From contig DASXSU010000012.1 of assembly GCA_036505795.1 (NCBI GenBank), forward strand, positions 1 to 8,514: 8,514 nt of DNA, read 5' to 3'. Position 1 is the first letter of the stretch, and every line of letters starts with the position of its first letter. The DNA comes from NS-11 sp036505795. GTDB taxonomy: Bacteria; Nitrospirota; Nitrospiria; Nitrospirales; NS-4. This document shows positions 1 to 5,880 of the stretch, piece after piece. The notes below the pieces were generated by a model. That model was not told the origin of the DNA and did not search any database. It saw only the letters and a program-made list of their open reading frames with translations. The translations under genes were made by a program, and so were the position numbers.

Positions 1-1584
1 GTGGTGTCGGTGCTGAACTTTGAGGACCGCATCCACCTCCCGGAATTCGCCTGGATGCGTAGAGGCCTCGCGGACATGTTGATTACGGACCTTAGCCAGG
101 CGCCGGGCGTAAAAGTAGTGCAGAGGGAACGGCTTGACGACGTCATGCGGGAGCAGTCCTTGCAGGCCGGGGGCCGGGTCGAGGAAAAGAGCGCGGTCCG
201 AATCGGACGGTTGACAGGCGCAACCCTGATGCTCTTGGGAAGTGCCACGCGCGTCGGCGACATTCTCAGGTTGGATGCGCATCTTTTGGATGTCGAGCGC
301 GGGACCGTTCTTGGGGCCACGTCTGTTGAGGGCCGGTTGGATGAGGTCTTGGTTCTTGAGAAGCAGCTCGCGACCAGGGTTCTAGCTTTCCTTCAGCGGG
401 ATTCAGGATGGCAAGCGGCCTCTCCGGCCCATCCGTATCCTCCTTCCCGCGACGCCGCGGAAGCGCTGTATCGCGATCTGGCTGCCACCGGGCGAGGCAA
501 TATTGATGAGGCGCTGGCCGGGTTTGAAGCGGATTTGAAAAAAAATCCGCGGTACGCCGACGGTGAGCGGCGGTATGAGCGCGCTCTCCGGAAGGTTGAG
601 ACCGCACGCCTCTGGTCCCGCGGGTTTGCCAAGGACGGCGAGGATCATGACCGAGTCCGGCTCGGCACACGGCTCGCCGACGATCTTTTTAAAGAAGGCT
701 TGGTGGCGGAAGTGGACCCGGAGGGAGCATCGAACACCGGCGCGCTGCAGATCCTCCTGCGATTTGATGGAGAGACGGTGGAGCGGGTCCGTCAGGAGAT
801 TGAGCAATTGGGTGGGACTGCTGTGGAGCAGGGCGGCGCGCTGGTTCTTCGTCTGCCGCAGTCTGAGATTCGTTCCGCGTTTGTGCGAGCAATGGAAGGT
901 CGCCGTCGCGTATTTCTTCACCTCCAGGCTCCCGATGGGCGGCAGGTAGCGATCTACTCTCGACTCAAAGAATGGGAAGGACAGGATTGGGTCTGGATCG
1001 CCAATGGCGGCGATGTCGTTCTCGACATAGGTCACCGATTCATGCAGACGCTGACTCTGCCGGGCATGGCATTCGAGGGCCTTCCCTTAAGCCTCTGGAT
1101 TACCCTGGAGCGGGTCCCGCATGAGCAGGCTGTCCTCCAAGTGGACCTGATCAGAACCGGGGATGACGGCCGAGAAATGATTCTCATGCCGCGTGCGGAG
1201 GGCCCGGTTCTGGATGCCGCGCTCAAATCGGGACTGTCCGAATCCGAGCTCGAAGAACTTCTTATGGCCTTGCGCCGGGAGTTTGAGCGGTTCTGGAATC
1301 CAAACGTCTGGGAGCGGACCCCTGGACCGGGATATTTGCCGAGCGCCAGGCGCTCTATTATGGTCTCGGCGCAGATCCAAAAGCGAAAGCCTACTGCCGC
1401 ACGCATTCTCGGCGCCTCCGGCGACCGGTCTTATGATGAGGCTTGCTTGAGCGCGGTTGCAGATGCCGACAGCTCGCGGCTGGCGCCTCTGTTAGCACAA
1501 TTGGAGCGAGTCGAAGGGGCCATGAGGGTGAGGGTGACCTGCGACCTCCGAAAAGACATCCCTTCCCTGGTAGATGCCCCTTGA
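1..1584 (+). CDS. CsgG/FlgO-like envelope protein, 5'-truncated by window edge
   Basis: The frame is open from the first base. The visible protein begins directly with the first beta strand of the domain (VVSVLNFED), so the true start and probable signal or lipoprotein peptide lie upstream. Residues 1-130 match the CsgG/FlgO/LpoB-like fold: an opening 'vsVLNFED' strand, a helix ending in 'ADMLITDLS', 'VVQRERLDDVMREQ', then 'GRLTGATLMLLGSATRVGDILRLDAHLLDVERG', the usual '(G)A..l..GsvtR.gd.lrl.a.lvdv.tG' run. Residues about 150-200 form one TPR-like helical pair (ALAGFEADLKKNPRYADGERRY). The rest, to residue 527, is a mixed alpha/beta region I do not recognise. Family members act in the periplasm or at the outer membrane as secretion or assembly accessories, so an envelope location is inferred. 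It is 248 bp from the next gene with no clear terminator, and a link to the signalling cassette is unproven. Domain call good, function unknown. Confidence 0.7.
   Translation: MVSVLNFEDRIHLPEFAWMRRGLADMLITDLSQAPGVKVVQRERLDDVMREQSLQAGGRVEEKSAVRIGRLTGATLMLLGSATRVGDILRLDAHLLDVERGTVLGATSVEGRLDEVLVLEKQLATRVLAFLQRDSGWQAASPAHPYPPSRDAAEALYRDLAATGRGNIDEALAGFEADLKKNPRYADGERRYERALRKVETARLWSRGFAKDGEDHDRVRLGTRLADDLFKEGLVAEVDPEGASNTGALQILLRFDGETVERVRQEIEQLGGTAVEQGGALVLRLPQSEIRSAFVRAMEGRRRVFLHLQAPDGRQVAIYSRLKEWEGQDWVWIANGGDVVLDIGHRFMQTLTLPGMAFEGLPLSLWITLERVPHEQAVLQVDLIRTGDDGREMILMPRAEGPVLDAALKSGLSESELEELLMALRREFERFWNPNVWERTPGPGYLPSARRSIMVSAQIQKRKPTAARILGASGDRSYDEACLSAVADADSSRLAPLLAQLERVEGAMRVRVTCDLRKDIPSLVDAP
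529..550. repeat. Perfect 8-bp inverted repeat with A8 run, inside the CsgG-like gene
   Basis: GCGGATTT (529-536) pairs exactly with AAATCCGC (543-550) around a 6-nt loop, and the loop plus right arm hold eight consecutive A (538-545). In the reading frame this is Leu-Lys-Lys-Asn in the TPR-like segment. It could be chance in coding DNA, a weak mRNA hairpin or a slippage-prone site. There is no direct sign of function. Confidence 0.5.
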
Positions 1585-1743
1585 GCCTCTCGCAGACCAC
1601 TCGATAGGCTCTGACGTTCTCCCGTGCCCGCGGCAGGCCTATGGAGCACTGGGAGGCGCGAGAGCCTCTAGAAAGCGCCTTTACATCAAGCGCGCGGCGC
1701 AGGGCAGCGACGGGCTCTTAAGGCGCGAATCCGCTCAAGTTTT

Positions 1744-1772
1744 GACAAAATTTGTCCGATAGTAAGACTATC
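1744..1772. promoter_or_regulatory. Tandem perfect dyads in AT-rich patch; candidate operator/promoter of the signalling operon
   Basis: Two perfect inverted repeats stand one base apart: GACAAA-A-TTTGTC (1744-1756) and GATAGT-AAG-ACTATC (1758-1772). They lie about 60-90 bp before the receiver gene, in the only AT-rich part of the 1585-1832 gap. A consensus-like TTGACA occurs at 1742-1747, but the hexamer 17 bp downstream is poor. TATCTT (1769-1774) is 21 bp away, and TTGTCC (1752-1757) to TATACC (1774-1779) is 16 bp. The exact promoter is therefore uncertain, while the dyads themselves are plain in the sequence. A dimeric regulator site overlapping the promoter is inferred. Confidence 0.4.
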
Positions 1773-1832
1773 TTATACCGTCGAAGGCCCATGTTGTGAA
1801 ATGCCTATGAAACAGCGCGTCGTAGGATCGCC

Positions 1833-2243
1833 ATGCAGATTATAATCGTCGAAGACGATCCGATGAACGCGCTCGTCATGAGTAAGATTCTTACCCGCAT
1901 CGGCGGTCACCATGTCACCGTCCTTGAAACCGTGGAGACAGTGTTCACCTTGATCCGTACCACTCACATCGATGTGGTGGTCATGGATGTGTCGCTTTCT
2001 AATACGGTGTTCGAGGGTCGGCCGATCGACGGGGTTGAATTCACGCGATTGCTGAAAGCCGGGGATGGCAGCGCTGCGGTTCCAATCCTTCTGGCGACCG
2101 CGCATGCCATGAAGGGAGACGCAGAACGGCTGTTGCGCGAGAGCGGCGCTGATGCCTATGTCGCCAAGCCTATCAGCGATCCTCAAGATTTCGTTGCAAA
2201 AGTGGAAGCCTGTGCTCGGCGTGCCACCAATGCGACAAGCTAA
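1833..2243 (+). CDS. Stand-alone receiver-domain response regulator with extended beta3-alpha3 loop
   Basis: The 136-residue protein is a single CheY/DivK-type receiver with no output domain. The acidic pocket is E7-D8-D9, the predicted phosphoacceptor is D52 (VVVMD), the switch residue is T89 (LLATAHA) and the conserved lysine is K112 (AKP). Such proteins pass phosphate on or regulate partners by direct binding in the cytoplasm. The loop after D52 is unusual: 15 residues separate D52 from the conserved glycine (SLSNTVFEGRPIDG) against 8 in CheY, and the usual proline is replaced by serine. The ATG at 1833 has AGGA (1824-1827) five bases upstream, and the only upstream in-frame ATG (1791) runs into a stop two codons later. 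It is first in a unit with the kinase (9-nt gap) and the cyclase, so it is probably a partner of that kinase. Confidence 0.9.
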   Translation: MQIIIVEDDPMNALVMSKILTRIGGHHVTVLETVETVFTLIRTTHIDVVVMDVSLSNTVFEGRPIDGVEFTRLLKAGDGSAAVPILLATAHAMKGDAERLLRESGADAYVAKPISDPQDFVAKVEACARRATNATS

Positions 2244-2252
2244 GAGACACGA

Positions 2253-3509
2253 ATGAGCCTCGAAGAACATAGGCACACACCCAACGCCGTCCCGAGTCGC
2301 GACATCGCAGGCCAAGTGGTGGAAGAGGCGAACAGATTAAAGAGTGAGTTTCTCGCCATTACGTCGCACGAGCTGCGGACTCCCCTCAACGCCATCCTCG
2401 GAAGCCTCAGCATGATACAAAACGGCCTCTGCGATTCCCGAGAAGAGGAACTGGAGTTCGTGCGAAAGGCTTTTATCAGCTCGCAACATCTGCTGAGCGT
2501 CATTGAGAATCTTCTGGACCTTGAAAAGATTCAGTCCGGCAAGCTGCAGGCCGCACTGGAACCGGTCGGCCTCGAAGCGCTGTTCGAAGCGGTAAAACTG
2601 CGCACCTGCGGGCTCGCCACACAAAAAAATCTGACGTTGATGTTCGAGATCCAGGGTGGAACGGACCTCAAAGTCAGGGGTGATGAGGCGCGTCTACAAC
2701 AAATCCTTCTGAATCTTGTTGGGAATGCCATTAAGTTTACCATCAAGGGCGACGTGAGGGTGTGTGCCGAAGCGCGACCCGAGAAAGGCTATGCCACGGT
2801 CATCGTAGAGGACAGCGGCGTCGGCGTGGCGCCCACGAAGCAAGCAAAACTTTTTCATGCGTTTGTACAGGCCGATGGCAGCAGCACGCGCAAGTTTGGG
2901 GGCACCGGGTTAGGCTTGTCCATATCCCGCCAGCTTATCGAGCTCATGGGCGGAACCCTCACGCTGCACAGCGAGGGCGAGGGTAAGGGAACCCGTCTGA
3001 CGCTCACGATTCCACTCTTTGTGGAATCCCCGCTAGCCGACGGTCGGCTGGACGCCTCCGGCACACCGGACGGACCCCAGCCGTTGGCGCTCATTGTGGA
3101 AGATGACCAGGCCATCCGGGGCTTTTTGGAAACGGTCCTGGCAAGCCAGGGCTATCGTACGTTGGGAGCGGAGACCGCCGATGCGGCGTTGGCGGCCCTC
3201 GCCGTCGAAACGCCTGCCCTCATTACCTTGGACATCGGTCTTCCTTCCAACCCCCATGCTCAGCTTCGGACCGGATGGAACTTTTTACAGGTCATCGATG
3301 AGTGGATGACGGCCCATGTGCAAGCGCCGCGGCCGGCGGTCTTGATCGTCTCAGGCCATGACGGGGAGGTCTGCCGACGGCTGACCGAAGACCAGTATCT
3401 CTGCGCGCCGCAGGTATTACCCAAGCCATTTACCGTGCAGCAGTTATTGGCGGTCCTGCCCCCTACACGTGTCGCGTTTCTTCCTTCAAACAACCAAGTG
3501 TCGTCATGA
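2253..3509 (+). CDS. Soluble hybrid histidine kinase (HisKA-HATPase_c-REC) without sensor domain
   Basis: The 418-residue protein has a short N-terminus (1-25), then a HisKA dimerisation helix with H-box 'SHELRTPLNAIL' (phosphoacceptor H39). The ATPase domain spans about 105-257, with N-box 'QQILLNLVGNAIKFT' (N154, N158), G1-box 'VEDSGVGV' (185-192), F-box 'FHAFVQ' and G2-box 'GGTGLGLSIS' (216-225). The C-terminal receiver (about 278-405) has E283-D284-D285, phosphoacceptor D327, switch S367 and K391-P392. All catalytic residues look intact. No membrane segment, PAS, GAF or HAMP domain fits in the N-terminus, so this is a cytoplasmic kinase whose input must come from a partner or from upstream phosphotransfer. 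The receiver has a long loop after D327 (GLPSNPHAQLRTG), like the gene before it. The start has only a purine-rich AAGAGA upstream, and the stop overlaps the cyclase start. Attached-receiver kinases usually need an HPt partner, and none is encoded here. Confidence 0.92.
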   Translation: MSLEEHRHTPNAVPSRDIAGQVVEEANRLKSEFLAITSHELRTPLNAILGSLSMIQNGLCDSREEELEFVRKAFISSQHLLSVIENLLDLEKIQSGKLQAALEPVGLEALFEAVKLRTCGLATQKNLTLMFEIQGGTDLKVRGDEARLQQILLNLVGNAIKFTIKGDVRVCAEARPEKGYATVIVEDSGVGVAPTKQAKLFHAFVQADGSSTRKFGGTGLGLSISRQLIELMGGTLTLHSEGEGKGTRLTLTIPLFVESPLADGRLDASGTPDGPQPLALIVEDDQAIRGFLETVLASQGYRTLGAETADAALAALAVETPALITLDIGLPSNPHAQLRTGWNFLQVIDEWMTAHVQAPRPAVLIVSGHDGEVCRRLTEDQYLCAPQVLPKPFTVQQLLAVLPPTRVAFLPSNNQVSS

Positions 3510-4417
3510 CTCCCATTGATGAACAGCCCGTGACTCCCGAGCCTCGGCTCGGAGCCGAGTTGAAGATCCTCGTGGCCGAGGACGACTCGAATTTACGGCT
3601 GATCCTGACCAAGCTGTTGAGCAGGATGGGCCAACTACGGCTTGCTGTGGACGGCGTGGATGCATGGAATCAGTACCAGGCCGACCCTCCCGACATACTT
3701 CTGTCCGACTGGATGATGCCGAATATGAGCGGCCTCGATCTCTGTCGCAATGTGAAGGCTGTTCAGAAATTCTGCTATGTCATCCTGATGACCGCCCGGG
3801 ACGCGCTGGACGACAAGGTCGATGCGTTGGATTGCGGCGCCGATGAATACCTTGTCAAACCCGTGCATCCCCGCGAACTAGAAGCGCGCATCAAGGCCGC
3901 CTCTCGCATCGTGGACTTGAATCGCGCGTTGGCTGCCGAGAACAGGACCGATGGCTTGACCGGCTTAAAGAATCGCCGCTCCTTTGAAGAAGCCCTGCCT
4001 TATGAGATGGCGAAGGCCGATCGCGCCGGCAAAGCGTTTTGTCTCGTGATGGGCGATGTCAACCGATTCAAAGCGATCAACGATCAGTACGGCCATCAGA
4101 CGGGAGACCGGGTTCTTACGGCAGTCGGAAGCGTGATGATCCAGACGCTTCGAAATGTCGATATGGTCTTTCGACTAGGCGGGGATGAGTTTGCCGCCAT
4201 CCTGCCGGAATGTCCTCGCGAGGGAGGCCTTCAATGTCTGGTTCGGCTGAACAATGCGGTCAATAAACTTCAGCTGCCGGAGATACTGGAGCCGGTCGGA
4301 ATCAGCCTGGGCCTGGCAATTTTCGATCCGACCGACCCGATCAGCACGGACAGCTTGATTCGGGAAGCGGATAACGAAATGTATCAAGCAAAGCGCAGTG
4401 TCGCGAACGCGCGTTGA
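3506..4417 (+). CDS. PleD-like response regulator diguanylate cyclase (REC-GGDEF)
   Basis: This cytoplasmic enzyme is predicted to condense two GTP into cyclic-di-GMP under phosphorylation control. The receiver (19-135) has E25-D26-D27, phosphoacceptor D68 in the canonical 'SDWMMPNMSG', T96 and K118-P119. A helix 'VDLNRALAAENRTDGLTGLKNRR' leads into the GGDEF domain (about 148-303). There the metal/substrate signature is 'GDVNRFKAINDQYGH' (D184, N192), the active-site loop is G225-G226-D227-E228-F229, and the product-inhibition I-site R216-N-V-D219 sits at the standard five-residue spacing before it. The domain ends with the usual 'ADNEMYQAKR'. It has one receiver where Caulobacter PleD has two. 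ATG 3506 overlaps the kinase stop as ATGA with no good Shine-Dalgarno sequence, implying translational coupling and that the kinase is the likely activator. Length and motifs indicate an active enzyme. Confidence 0.93.
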   Translation: MTPIDEQPVTPEPRLGAELKILVAEDDSNLRLILTKLLSRMGQLRLAVDGVDAWNQYQADPPDILLSDWMMPNMSGLDLCRNVKAVQKFCYVILMTARDALDDKVDALDCGADEYLVKPVHPRELEARIKAASRIVDLNRALAAENRTDGLTGLKNRRSFEEALPYEMAKADRAGKAFCLVMGDVNRFKAINDQYGHQTGDRVLTAVGSVMIQTLRNVDMVFRLGGDEFAAILPECPREGGLQCLVRLNNAVNKLQLPEILEPVGISLGLAIFDPTDPISTDSLIREADNEMYQAKRSVANAR

Positions 4418-4549
4418 GGCCGAACGGGTCGAGGCTTACGTCACAGTCGCTTCCCTGATGACCGCCACTGCCCCCGACTGACTCGCTGTGCCCCACCCGC
4501 CGCAGTCTCCTAGAAAAACCTGACAAGTTATGAATCCGCTGACGTCGCT

Positions 4550-4594
4550 ACGCCGCAGGCGTCCAACGAGTTGACCAGGTCAAGCGTGAGCTTG
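4550..4594. promoter_or_regulatory. Cluster of three small inverted repeats upstream of the HD-GYP gene
   Basis: Three perfect dyads follow each other: ACGCC-GCA-GGCGT (4550-4562), TTGACC-A-GGTCAA (4571-4583) and CAAGC-GTGA-GCTTG (4581-4594), the last two sharing CAA. The first half-site TTGACC recurs at 4597-4602, 26 bp downstream (start to start), as a possible -35 box. They may be operator sites for a dimeric regulator or hairpins in a longer transcript. None is followed by a T-run, so none is a standard intrinsic terminator. Symmetry is directly seen; function is inferred. Confidence 0.35.
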
Positions 4595-4596
4595 TT

Positions 4597-4624
4597 TTGA
4601 CCGATAAGCGAGGGAGTCTATTGT
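4597..4624 (+). promoter_or_regulatory. Candidate sigma-70-type promoter for the HD-GYP gene
   Basis: TTGACC (4597-4602) and TATTGT (4619-4624) are separated by 16 bp. They would start transcription near 4631, giving a leader of about 11 nt that still contains the GGAAA ribosome site. The two hexamers are reasonable but not perfect, so this is a prediction only. Confidence 0.35.
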
Positions 4625-4632
4625 TGTCCAAC

Positions 4633-4637
4633 GGAAA
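4633..4637 (+). promoter_or_regulatory. Ribosome binding site that fixes the HD-GYP start
   Basis: GGAAA stands four bases before ATG 4642. It favours this start over the in-frame TTG at 4597, which lacks a good Shine-Dalgarno sequence and would add 15 residues ahead of the conserved N-terminal domain. Confidence 0.5.
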
Positions 4638-4641
4638 CGTT

Positions 4642-5880
4642 ATGAAACATCGCAGACGGGTCAGCGTCGAAGACCTTCGTGTAGGAATGCGCCTGATGAG
4701 CCTTGATAGGCCATGGATGGAGACGCCGTTCCTGTGGCATCGTATGCTGCTGCGGGATGAGGCCCAGATCGCAAAAATTATCGCCTGCGGCGCAAGATAC
4801 GCGGAAATCGAGACCGAAGAGTCAGCTGAGGAAGGCGAGCACGAAAAGATTGAAGCGTTTGAGCACGTTTCCGAGACGCGGCCGCCGTTGCTTGAGGCGG
4901 CTCCGTCGGAGCCGGTGCCCTTTGCGGAGGAATTGGCTCCGGCCAATGAGGTGTACAACGCCGCGAAGACAATTCTGCTCGAAGCCGTACACGACATCCG
5001 GATGGGACGAGAAGTTAACGTGGCCGCCGTGGGCGGCGTTGTTCAAAATATCCTGGAAAGCCTCGTTCGCAACCCCGACACCCTGCCGAGTCTGACCAAA
5101 TTAAAGAGCCACGATGAGTACACTTTTTCCCACTCGGTCAATGTGGGCGTTCTTTCGGTGGCGTTCGGCCGGCATCACGGGCTTTCGCCGGACGCGCTGC
5201 TTCGACTCGGTATCGGCGGCTTGCTGCACGACATCGGAAAGGTCCGCGTTCCGTTGGACGTTCTGAATAAGCCGGGCCACTACACCAAAGACGAATACAA
5301 CATCGTGAAGCAGCATCCATCGGTGGGCGCCGAGATCCTGTCCCGGACACCCGGCATTGCGGAAGAGTCGATTCACCCGGCGCTTGAACATCATGAGCGA
5401 GGAGACGGCACGGGATATCCCCATAATAAGACACTCGCCAAAATGAACTTTTTCGGTTTAGTCACGCAGGTTGTGGATGTCTATGACGCGATGACGAGCG
5501 AGCGGGTGTATCATCAAGAACGGCCGCCGTATGAGGTGCTGCGCTATCTATACGCGCGCGGCCAGGCCGGCCACTTCGACCTCGCCACGGTCCAGAAATT
5601 CATTCAGTGCGTGGGGATCTACCCGGTCGGGAGTCTGGTGGAACTCAGCACCGGCGAGAGCGGGATCGTGATGAGCGTCAATCGCGATTGGCTTTTGGCG
5701 CCGCGGATATTGATCACTCAAGGTCGCCATGGGCCTCTGGCCGCCCCTTACCTGGAGGTAGACCTGGCTGAGCCCAACCTCTCCCCCGTACGAAATATTA
5801 TGTCAGTCCTTGACCATTCGTCTCTCAGTATTAATCTGGCCGATTATTTGTCGAAGCCTCAGCATCGCCTATCCGAATAA
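4642..5880 (+). CDS. HD-GYP cyclic-di-GMP phosphodiesterase with DUF3391 N-terminal domain
   Basis: The 412-residue protein (from ATG 4642) should hydrolyse c-di-GMP in the cytoplasm, opposing the cyclase upstream. Residues 5-60 fit DUF3391: 'RRVSVEDLRVGMRLMSLDRPWMETPFL' followed by a helix and 'CGARYAEIET'. An acidic, Pro-rich linker (59-100) follows. The HD-GYP domain (about 105-330) has H164 (HSVNV), H196-D197 in 'LLHDIGKVRVP', H225 (KQHP), H250-H251-E252 and D255-G-T-G-Y-P260 in 'HHERGDGTGYP', and D279 in 'VVDVYDAMT'. All expected metal ligands and the GYP signature are present, so it is predicted active. A C-terminal tail (about 335-412) with beta-strand character, 'YPVGSLVELSTGESGIV', is usual in this family. 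It lies 224 bp after the cyclase gene with its own likely promoter. Its last 50 bases overlap the end of the opposing gene. Confidence 0.93.
   Translation: MKHRRRVSVEDLRVGMRLMSLDRPWMETPFLWHRMLLRDEAQIAKIIACGARYAEIETEESAEEGEHEKIEAFEHVSETRPPLLEAAPSEPVPFAEELAPANEVYNAAKTILLEAVHDIRMGREVNVAAVGGVVQNILESLVRNPDTLPSLTKLKSHDEYTFSHSVNVGVLSVAFGRHHGLSPDALLRLGIGGLLHDIGKVRVPLDVLNKPGHYTKDEYNIVKQHPSVGAEILSRTPGIAEESIHPALEHHERGDGTGYPHNKTLAKMNFFGLVTQVVDVYDAMTSERVYHQERPPYEVLRYLYARGQAGHFDLATVQKFIQCVGIYPVGSLVELSTGESGIVMSVNRDWLLAPRILITQGRHGPLAAPYLEVDLAEPNLSPVRNIMSVLDHSSLSINLADYLSKPQHRLSE

Noticed and set aside
563..949. Second plus-strand frame (128 codons) inside the CsgG-like gene
   Set aside because: Composition is Arg/Ser/Gly-rich, typical of an out-of-frame reading of GC-rich DNA, with no domain and no ribosome site. 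It was kept only as a side note for the slippage idea.
403..1035. Long minus-strand open frame (210 codons) antisense to the CsgG-like gene
   Set aside because: It lies entirely inside a gene with clear domain homology, and its translation has no recognisable domain. Long opposite frames are expected in GC-rich coding DNA.
1587..1664. CTCTCGC (1587) and GCGAGAG (1658) as a terminator hairpin
   Set aside because: The arms are only 7 bp with a 64-nt loop and no following T-run.
1574..1762. 62-codon plus-strand frame spanning the end of the first gene and the gap
   Set aside because: It has no ribosome site and no protein-like pattern, and its start lies inside the preceding coding sequence.
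1742..1774. TTGACA (1742) with TATCTT (1769) as a standard sigma-70 promoter
   Set aside because: The spacing is 21 bp, outside the usual 16-18, and the hexamer at 17 bp is poor. The TTGACA may simply be part of the GACAAA dyad.
1773..2315. 180-codon minus-strand frame opposite the receiver gene
   Set aside because: The receiver on the plus strand has every conserved residue, and the antisense translation is an unrecognisable shadow.
4597..4641. TTG at 4597 as start of the HD-GYP protein
   Set aside because: It would add 15 residues with no family counterpart, has no Shine-Dalgarno sequence, and overlaps the likely -35 box. ATG 4642 has GGAAA four bases upstream and begins right at the conserved domain.
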